Below, piece after piece: positions 1 through 4,962 of a stretch of 7,651 nucleotides of DNA (its first letter is position 1; each line of letters opens with the position of its first letter). Source of the stretch: Gemmatimonadales bacterium (GTDB lineage: Bacteria; Gemmatimonadota; Gemmatimonadetes; Gemmatimonadales; GWC2-71-9); contig JAUVTI010000090.1 in NCBI GenBank assembly GCA_030601605.1, positions 1-7,651 on the forward strand, read 5' to 3'. A program made the position numbers and the translations under genes. The notes under the pieces were generated by a model. That model saw only the letters and a list, made by a program, of their open reading frames with translations, searched no databases and was not told where the DNA came from.

Positions 1-1273
1 TGAGGGCGTTACGAGTGTCCACCACCCGGCGTGCCTTCGCGCCGATCATCTCGTAGTCCAGATCCGAGTGGTCCGTTGCGATCACGACACAGTCGGCATT
101 CGCGACGGATTCAGGAGTAAGAGGCACCGACTTCAGCGCGAGCCCGTCCTGGTTGAGGCCCGGTACGTAGGGGTCGTGATACAGGACTTCCGCCCCCTGC
201 TGTTGCAGCAGCTTGAGAATATCTATGGCGGGGCTCTCCCTCACATCATCGATGTCCCTCTTGTAGGCAACGCCAATGATTAGCACCTTGGATCCGCGGA
301 CCGACTTCGCACCCTCGTTGAGCTGTTCCGCGACTTTCCGTACCCAGAACGCCGGCATCTCCGCGTTGACCTCTCCCGCAACTTCGATGAATCGGGTGCG
401 GTAGTTGAGGCCTCGCATCTTCCAGGCGAGGTAGTGCGGATCTATCGGTATGCAGTGTCCTCCGAGGCCGGGACCAGGGGTGAACTTCATGAACCCGAAC
501 GGCTTGGTCGCCGCGGCATCGATCACCTCCCACACGTCAACACCGAGCTTGTCGCACACGATCGCCATCTCGTTGACGAGGCCGATGTTGATGCTGCGGA
601 ACGTGTTCTCGAGCAGCTTCACCAATTCGGCGGCTTCGGGAGAGGACACCGGCACCAGTGTATCAAAGACAGGCTCGTAGAGCGTCTGTACCACTCGCAA
701 ACACGCCGGAGTGACTCCTCCAACCACCTTTGGGGTGTTCCTTGTCTTCCACTTGGCATTGCCCGGATCCACTCGCTCCGGACTGAACGCCAGAAACACA
801 TCGCGGCCAACTTCCAGGTTCCTGCCCTGGATCCTCGGCAGCAGAAGCTCCCGAGTCGTACCTGGATAGGTAGTACTCTCCAGTATCACCGCCTGACCCT
901 TCCGCACGGCCTTCGTGACCGCGTCGGCAGCGGCCAGGATATACGACACGTCCGGGTCCTTGGTCTTGGAGAGGGGTGTCGGCACGCAGATCGAGATCGC
1001 GTCCACCTCGCCGAGTCGTCCCATGTCCGTCGTGGCGCTGATGCGTCCCGATTCCACGAACGGCTTGAGCCGCTTCGTGGGAACATCCTGCACGTGGGAT
1101 TCGCCGGAGTTGACGAGCTCGACTACCTCCTGGCTGACGTCGAACCCGACTACGGAGTAACCGGCATCCGCCAACTCCACGGCGAGCGGGAGGCCGACGT
1201 ACCCGAACCCCATCACACCGAAGACGGCCGACTTGTCTTGTGCTTTCTCGAGAAGCAGCTCCTCAGCTCCCAT
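1..1273 (-). CDS. wbpA: UDP-N-acetylglucosamine 6-dehydrogenase, WbpA/TviB/WecC type, 3' end cut by window
   Basis: The predicted reaction is two-step NAD-dependent oxidation of UDP-GlcNAc at C6 to UDP-GlcNAcA, the first step of the pathway completed by the three genes upstream. Reading the minus strand from the ATG gives 424 codons with no stop or frameshift; only a short C-terminal end should be missing. Visible features: Rossmann loop GVMGFGYVGLPLA (19-31), VPTPL (97-101), ESTTYPGTT (132-140), FSPERVDPGN (163-172), KLLENTFRSINIGLVNE (219-235), and the catalytic-cysteine segment GPGLGGHCIPIDPHYLAW with Cys274 (267-284). The second Rossmann domain begins near KVLIIGVAYKRDIDDVRESPA (329-349). 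The DPGN and NTPKVVGG context resembles WbpA more than UDP-glucose dehydrogenases. Codon use differs clearly from the neighbours: over 650-889, 51 of 80 third positions are G/C, against 39 of 40 in a wbpE sample. UDP-ManNAc or UDP-glucose as substrate cannot be excluded from sequence alone. Confidence 0.93.
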   Translation of the reverse strand, partial: MGAEELLLEKAQDKSAVFGVMGFGYVGLPLAVELADAGYSVVGFDVSQEVVELVNSGESHVQDVPTKRLKPFVESGRISATTDMGRLGEVDAISICVPTPLSKTKDPDVSYILAAADAVTKAVRKGQAVILESTTYPGTTRELLLPRIQGRNLEVGRDVFLAFSPERVDPGNAKWKTRNTPKVVGGVTPACLRVVQTLYEPVFDTLVPVSSPEAAELVKLLENTFRSINIGLVNEMAIVCDKLGVDVWEVIDAAATKPFGFMKFTPGPGLGGHCIPIDPHYLAWKMRGLNYRTRFIEVAGEVNAEMPAFWVRKVAEQLNEGAKSVRGSKVLIIGVAYKRDIDDVRESPAIDILKLLQQQGAEVLYHDPYVPGLNQDGLALKSVPLTPESVANADCVVIATDHSDLDYEMIGAKARRVVDTRNAL

Positions 1274-1278
1274 TTGCG

Positions 1279-2301
1279 TCACACCTCCGCCCCGGTTGTC
1301 ATGTCCACCAAAGTGCCGCCCCTGGACAGGGACTCGGTCGCCGCCTCCAGAATGCGCACCACCGTCACGCCGTCCTCGGCGGTCTGGCGCGGCTCCTCCT
1401 CGCCACGCGCAACGCGCACGAAGTGGCGTAGCTCGGCCTTGAGCGGCTCCCCGCCCGGCACCAGTGGAATGGAGATGTCGCCCTGGCGAACCGTCAGGCT
1501 CTCCCCATAGGATCCGTACTCCGGCGGGCGGTCCACGCCCTTGTCGTAGACCTTGAGCTTCTCGCGCGCCTGCATGTCGTCGAACACGACCATCTTGCTG
1601 GAGCCCACGACAGTCAGGCGCCGTTCCTTGTGCGGATCCAGCCACGACATCTGCACGTGCGCCATCACTCCCGAGGCGAACTCCATTGTCATGAACACCA
1701 CGTCCTCCACGCCGGGCTGGAGATAGCTCTTGCCGTGCGCAGCCACCTTGGTGGGCGCCTGGCCCAGCAGCTCCAGGGCCACCGAGACGTCGTGGGGGCC
1801 GAAGCTCCACAGCGCGTTCTCATCGGGGCGCACCTGCCCCAGGTTCACGCGCTGGCTGTACAGATAGTAGATCTGGCCCAGGTCGCCCGCGCCGATCATG
1901 GCCTTGAGCCGTTCGACGACCGGATGGAATACCAGCAGGTGTCCCACCAGGATCGGCACTCCCCTTGACGCCCCCAGCTCGGCCATCTGTGTGGCCTCCT
2001 TCACCGAGAGCGCAAACGGCTTCTCGACCAGCACCGGCAAGCCCCGCTCGATCGCGGCACTCGCCAACTTCGGGTGCTCCACCGCCGGCGTGGCAACTAC
2101 GACAGCCTCCGCGGCTTCGAGGGCCTTGTCCACTGAGTCCGTGACCAGCGTCCCCGGGTACTGCCGCGCCATCGCCTCGCGAACCGACTGGTCCAGGTCA
2201 CACACCGCCGCCACGTCCGCCTCCGGCAGAGCCGCCAGGCTGCGCACGTGATTGCGCCCCCAATTCCCCGCACCTATCACCGCGACCTTGAGCCTCGTCA
2301 T
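1279..2301 (-). CDS. wbpB: Gfo/Idh/MocA-family NAD-dependent oxidoreductase, WbpB/WlbA type
   Basis: The predicted reaction oxidises the C3 hydroxyl of UDP-GlcNAcA to the 3-keto sugar, the substrate of the aminotransferase encoded just upstream. In studied WbpB/WlbA enzymes the NADH can be recycled by 2-oxoglutarate, which is itself produced by the aminotransferase step; whether this protein does so cannot be told from sequence. The protein is 340 residues, normal for the family. The Rossmann loop is VIGAGNWGRNH (8-18), followed by an acidic residue at the end of beta-2 (VCDLD, 33-37), which favours NAD. LVEKPFALS (91-99) holds the EKP signature with Lys94, and GPHDVSVALELLG (168-180) supplies the usual His170/Asp171 pair. 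The C-terminal sheet domain is intact. The start overlaps the aminotransferase stop by ATGA, and the gene ends 5 nt before the next start, so coupling with both neighbours is likely. The family is certain. The substrate is inferred; sugar-1-phosphate or inositol dehydrogenases share the fold. Confidence 0.85.
   Translation of the reverse strand: MTRLKVAVIGAGNWGRNHVRSLAALPEADVAAVCDLDQSVREAMARQYPGTLVTDSVDKALEAAEAVVVATPAVEHPKLASAAIERGLPVLVEKPFALSVKEATQMAELGASRGVPILVGHLLVFHPVVERLKAMIGAGDLGQIYYLYSQRVNLGQVRPDENALWSFGPHDVSVALELLGQAPTKVAAHGKSYLQPGVEDVVFMTMEFASGVMAHVQMSWLDPHKERRLTVVGSSKMVVFDDMQAREKLKVYDKGVDRPPEYGSYGESLTVRQGDISIPLVPGGEPLKAELRHFVRVARGEEEPRQTAEDGVTVVRILEAATESLSRGGTLVDMTTGAEV
1284..1288 (-). 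promoter_or_regulatory. Ribosome binding site of wbpA
   Basis: GGAGG on the minus strand, at the very end of wbpB, lies 10 nt before the ATG at 1273 and supports that start. Confidence 0.65.
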
Positions 2302-3413
2302 CTGTAGAACTCCCCAATCGTCTCTACGACCACGTCCTGCTGCTCACGAGAGAGCTCCGGATACACCGGCAGCGAGAGCACCTCGCGGCAAGCCCGCTCG
2401 GACTCCGGGAAGGCACCCTCCCCGTAACCGAGCGCGGCGAAGCAGGGCTGCAGGTGCAGCGCCTTCGGGTAGTAGACGGCGCACCCGATGCCCCGGTCGA
2501 GCAGGTGCTGCTTCAGCTCGTCACGGCGCGGGACGCGGATCGTGTACTGGTGGTAGATGTGCTCGTTGGCAGGGTCGGTGACCGGCGAAGTCACATCGTC
2601 CACGTCACCGAAGGCAGCTGTGTAATGCCCGGCCCGCTCGCGCCGGGCTGCACTCCATTTCTCGAGGCGCACGAGCTTCCTGAGCAACACCGCAGCCTGA
2701 ATCGTGTCCAGCCGGCTGTTGATGCCGATCTCATCGTGGTGGTATTGCTTGGCCCCGCCGTGCGTGCGCAGCTTGCGCAGCCGCTCGGCCAGGGCCTCGT
2801 CCTGCGTGACGATCATCCCGCCGTCGCCCCAGCCACCCAGATTCTTGCTGGGAAAGAACGAGAACGCGCCGGTCGTGCCCAACTCTCCGGCCAGGCGCCA
2901 GGTGCCGTCGATCTTGCGCCGGGCGCCGATCGCCTGCGCCGCGTCCTCGATCACGACCAGGCCGTGCTGCGCGGCGAGCGCCATCACGCCCTCCATGTCC
3001 ACCATCTGACCGAAGATGTGCACCGGCACGATGGCGCGGGTGCGCGGCGTGATTGCGGCGGCGACCTGCTCGAGATCGAAGTTGAACGTGGCGGGGTCTA
3101 TGTCCACGAACACCGGAGTGCCGCCCGCGTTGTGAATCGCCCCGGCCGTCGCGAAGAACGTGAACGGGGTGGTGACCACCTCGTCACCCGCCTGGAGGTT
3201 CAGCGTCATGAGGGAGAGCAGCAGCGCGTCGGTGCCGCTCGCGCATGCGATGCCGAACCGTGCGTTGCTGACCGCCGCGACCCGCTGCTCGAGCTCCCGG
3301 ACCTGGTCGCCCATGATGAAGCGCTGCGCCTCGACCACCTCCATCAGGGCCGGCAGCACGTCGTCCTTTATGGTCTCGAACTGGGCCCTCAGGTCCAGCA
3401 GGGGTACTTTCAC
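2298..3413 (-). CDS. wbpE: DegT/DnrJ/EryC1/StrS-family PLP aminotransferase, WbpE/WlbC type
   Basis: The predicted reaction transfers an amino group from glutamate to C3 of UDP-2-acetamido-3-oxo-glucuronate, giving the 3-amino sugar that WbpD acetylates. The protein is 371 residues, full length for this fold-type I family. It opens with MKVPLLDLRAQFETIKDDV, a typical DegT beginning. Cofactor-site features are ASGTDALLLSL (58-68), the IEDAAQAIGA strand with Asp157 (155-164), and FSFFPSKNLGGWGDGG with Lys190 as the Schiff-base lysine (184-199). Further family marks are GINSRLDTIQAAVL (230-243), YHQYTIRV (287-294) and LSLPVYPEL (346-354). The start is GTG; no in-frame start lies upstream of it in the gap, and the ribosome binding site is weak. 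The stop overlaps the next start by ATGA. Third-position GC is very high (39 of 40 codons in 2880-2999). The family is certain. The substrate is inferred from the complete four-gene set; 3-amino-dTDP-sugar aminotransferases are the main alternative. Confidence 0.88.
   Translation of the reverse strand: MKVPLLDLRAQFETIKDDVLPALMEVVEAQRFIMGDQVRELEQRVAAVSNARFGIACASGTDALLLSLMTLNLQAGDEVVTTPFTFFATAGAIHNAGGTPVFVDIDPATFNFDLEQVAAAITPRTRAIVPVHIFGQMVDMEGVMALAAQHGLVVIEDAAQAIGARRKIDGTWRLAGELGTTGAFSFFPSKNLGGWGDGGMIVTQDEALAERLRKLRTHGGAKQYHHDEIGINSRLDTIQAAVLLRKLVRLEKWSAARRERAGHYTAAFGDVDDVTSPVTDPANEHIYHQYTIRVPRRDELKQHLLDRGIGCAVYYPKALHLQPCFAALGYGEGAFPESERACREVLSLPVYPELSREQQDVVVETIGEFYR
2310..2315 (-). promoter_or_regulatory. 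Ribosome binding site of wbpB
   Basis: GGGGAG on the minus strand lies 8 nt before the ATG at 2301, inside the last codons of wbpE. It supports the ATG of the ATGA overlap as the true start. Confidence 0.7.
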
Positions 3414-3418
3414 GGTCG

Positions 3419-3434
3419 TCTCAAGTCTTTGAGA
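3419..3434 (-). other. Small inverted repeat in the wbpD-wbpE gap, over the wbpE ribosome-binding region
   Basis: On the minus strand TCTCAA, a 4-base loop AGAC, then TTGAGA can form a 6-bp stem that ends 5 nt before the wbpE GTG start. The only purine-rich stretch that could serve as ribosome binding site (GAGA) is in the 3' arm. The stem is A/U-rich and weak, and no U-tract follows, so it is not a terminator. This is the only untranslated gap of note in the window (3414-3455); no promoter was seen in it. Confidence 0.4.
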
Positions 3435-3455
3435 GAGCGAAACTTACAAGGGAGC

Positions 3456-4034
3456 CTACGGTGAGGCAATCGGCTCCAGCCGGCCGCCGGACTCGCGGTA
3501 CGCCAAGCCGCAGCGCTCGCACTTCCCCTCCCCGTTGCTCAGGTGAAGCCGCTCGCCACAGTTGCACATCCAGCCCACGCGCCGCGCCGGCACGCCGACC
3601 ATCAGGGCATACGCCGGCACGTCCGAAGTGACCACTGCGCCGGCCCCGATGAACGCATATTCGCCCAGGGTCATGCCGCAAACGACCGTCGCGTTGGCGC
3701 CTATCGCGGCGCCGCGCTTCACCAGGGTCGTCTCGTACTCGCCCCGCCGCGAAACGTGGCTGCGCGGGGTGGACACGTTGGTGAACACGCACGAGGGTCC
3801 GCAGAACACGTCGTCCTCGAGTATCACACCCTCGTAGAGGGAGACGTTGTTCTGGATCTTGACGTTGTTGCCGATCTTCGTGCCCGGCATGACCACTACG
3901 TTTTGACCCAGGCTGCAGTTCTCCCCGATCTCTGCGCCCGGCATGACGTGGCAGAAGTGCCAGATCTTCGTGCCCGCTCCGACCTTGGCGCCGTCGTCGA
4001 CGAACGCGCTCTCGTGTGCGAAGTAGTCAGTCAA
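3456..4034 (-). CDS. wbpD: Left-handed beta-helix N-acetyltransferase, WbpD/WlbB type
   Basis: The predicted reaction is acetyl-CoA-dependent N-acetylation of the 3-amino group of UDP-2-acetamido-3-amino-2,3-dideoxyglucuronate, giving UDP-GlcNAc(3NAc)A, in the cytoplasm. The protein is 192 residues from the TTG chosen here (195 from the upstream TTG at 4043). Hexapeptide repeats of the [LIV]GxxxxX type run from about residue 12 to 150: KVGAGTKIWHF (17-27), AEIGENCSLGQNVVV (34-48), TKIGNNVKIQNNVSLYEGV (52-70), then CGPSCVFTNV (78-87) with an Asn86 that appears to match the important Asn of WlbB, and VGVPARRVGWM (146-156). The C-terminus has two cysteine pairs, CNCG (157-160) and CERCG (172-176), arranged like a small zinc ribbon. 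The start lies 8 nt inside murB, and the next gene begins 42 bp after the stop. The fold is certain. The exact substrate rests on the neighbouring aminotransferase and dehydrogenases; an acetyltransferase for another amino sugar is the alternative. Confidence 0.85.
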   Translation of the reverse strand: MTDYFAHESAFVDDGAKVGAGTKIWHFCHVMPGAEIGENCSLGQNVVVMPGTKIGNNVKIQNNVSLYEGVILEDDVFCGPSCVFTNVSTPRSHVSRRGEYETTLVKRGAAIGANATVVCGMTLGEYAFIGAGAVVTSDVPAYALMVGVPARRVGWMCNCGERLHLSNGEGKCERCGLAYRESGGRLEPIASP

Positions 4035-4962
4035 TCGTCTCAACCTCCAGCTGGAGCTCCACCCCGAACTCTTCCTGCACCCGCCCGCGCACGTGCTCGA
4101 TCACAGACAGCACGTCGCGAGCAGTGGCCCCACCGGTGTTCACTATGTAGTTGGCGTGCTTGCGCGATACCTCGGCGCCGCCCACCCGGTAGCCCTTGAG
4201 GCCCAGCGCGTCGATCATCCGGCCCGCCGTGCGCGGCCCCTCGGGCTCTTCGCCCTCGGGCCACGTCGGATTGCGGAACACGGAGCCGCAGCACCGCTCG
4301 TTGAACGGCGTGCCCGACTTGCGCCGGTCGAGGTACGTGCGGACGTCGCGCTCGAGATCCTTCGGGTCTGCCGGAGAGAGAGCCACCGTCGCGCCGACGA
4401 CCACCCGGGCTCCCAGTCCGCTGGAGCGGTACTGCCAGGCGATGTCCCCCCCGTCCACCTGCTTCACCGAACCGTCAGCCTCCACCAGCTCCACCGATCT
4501 GACCACCTGAGAGAAGTCCTGCCCGTGCGCGCCGGCGTTCATGAACACGCCGCCGCCTACGGTGCCCGGCACGCCGATCAGCCGGTGCACTCCCGCAAGC
4601 CCGGCCTTCGCCGTGCGGCGCGCCAGCATCGGCGTGGGCATTCCAGCTCCGACGGTCCAGACCGTCTCGTCACCACCCACTCCGCGGGTCACATCGTCCA
4701 GCCCCTTGCCCAACCGGATCACGATCCCGTCGAAGCCAGCGTCCGACACCAGCACGTTCGAGCCGAGCCCCAGCGCAAGCCAGCGCGTGCCGCTCTCCGC
4801 CGCGAACTCGAGCGTGCGCACGACGTCCTCGGTGGACGCAGGAGTCACCAGCGCGGCCGCCGGTCCACCGATGCGATACGTGGTGTACGCAGCGAGCGGC
4901 TCCTCGAACAGCACCTCGCCGCTGACGCGGGATTGCAGCTCGTGGAGCGCGGTCGAGTTCAC
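4027..4962 (-). CDS. murB: UDP-N-acetylenolpyruvoylglucosamine reductase (MurB)
   Basis: MurB is the FAD-containing cytoplasmic enzyme that reduces UDP-GlcNAc-enolpyruvate to UDP-MurNAc with NADPH, the second committed step of peptidoglycan synthesis. The protein is 311 residues, the usual size for the shorter type II MurB. The FAD domain shows TTYRIGGPA (27-35), LGLGSNVLVSD (64-74), GAGMP (105-109) and GVPGTVGGGVFMNAGAHG (130-147). YRSSGL (178-183) carries the conserved Arg, GSVFRNP (226-232) the catalytic Ser227, and the C-terminal LQLEVE segment (303-308) the expected catalytic Glu306. A short acidic/proline insertion (TWPEGEEPEGPR, 233-244) sits after the NP motif, where many homologues go almost directly to the AGR(M/L)I helix. 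The GTG start is chosen because it has AAGGAG 8 nt upstream and a GTGA overlap with the carB stop, which implies translational coupling. The frame is open further upstream through the heptad arrays, but that part is unlike any MurB N-terminus. Confidence 0.96.
   Translation of the reverse strand: MNSTALHELQSRVSGEVLFEEPLAAYTTYRIGGPAAALVTPASTEDVVRTLEFAAESGTRWLALGLGSNVLVSDAGFDGIVIRLGKGLDDVTRGVGGDETVWTVGAGMPTPMLARRTAKAGLAGVHRLIGVPGTVGGGVFMNAGAHGQDFSQVVRSVELVEADGSVKQVDGGDIAWQYRSSGLGARVVVGATVALSPADPKDLERDVRTYLDRRKSGTPFNERCCGSVFRNPTWPEGEEPEGPRTAGRMIDALGLKGYRVGGAEVSRKHANYIVNTGGATARDVLSVIEHVRGRVQEEFGVELQLEVETID
4044..4048 (-). promoter_or_regulatory. Ribosome binding site that selects the wbpD TTG start
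   Basis: GGAGG on the minus strand lies within the last codons of murB. It is 9 nt before the TTG at 4034 and directly abuts another in-frame TTG at 4043, which is too close to be used. Spacing therefore favours the TTG at 4034. Confidence 0.7.

Noticed and set aside
246..533. Minus-strand 95-codon frame inside wbpA, first suspected to show that wbpA is frameshifted
   Set aside because: Codon-by-codon reading of wbpA from 1273 to 2 gives 424 sense codons with all family motifs in order, so the gene is intact and the short frame is out of phase.
3414..3455. Promoter or intrinsic terminator in the wbpD-wbpE gap
   Set aside because: The gap is only 42 bp, no convincing -35/-10 pair is visible, and the hairpin has a weak stem and no trailing U-run.
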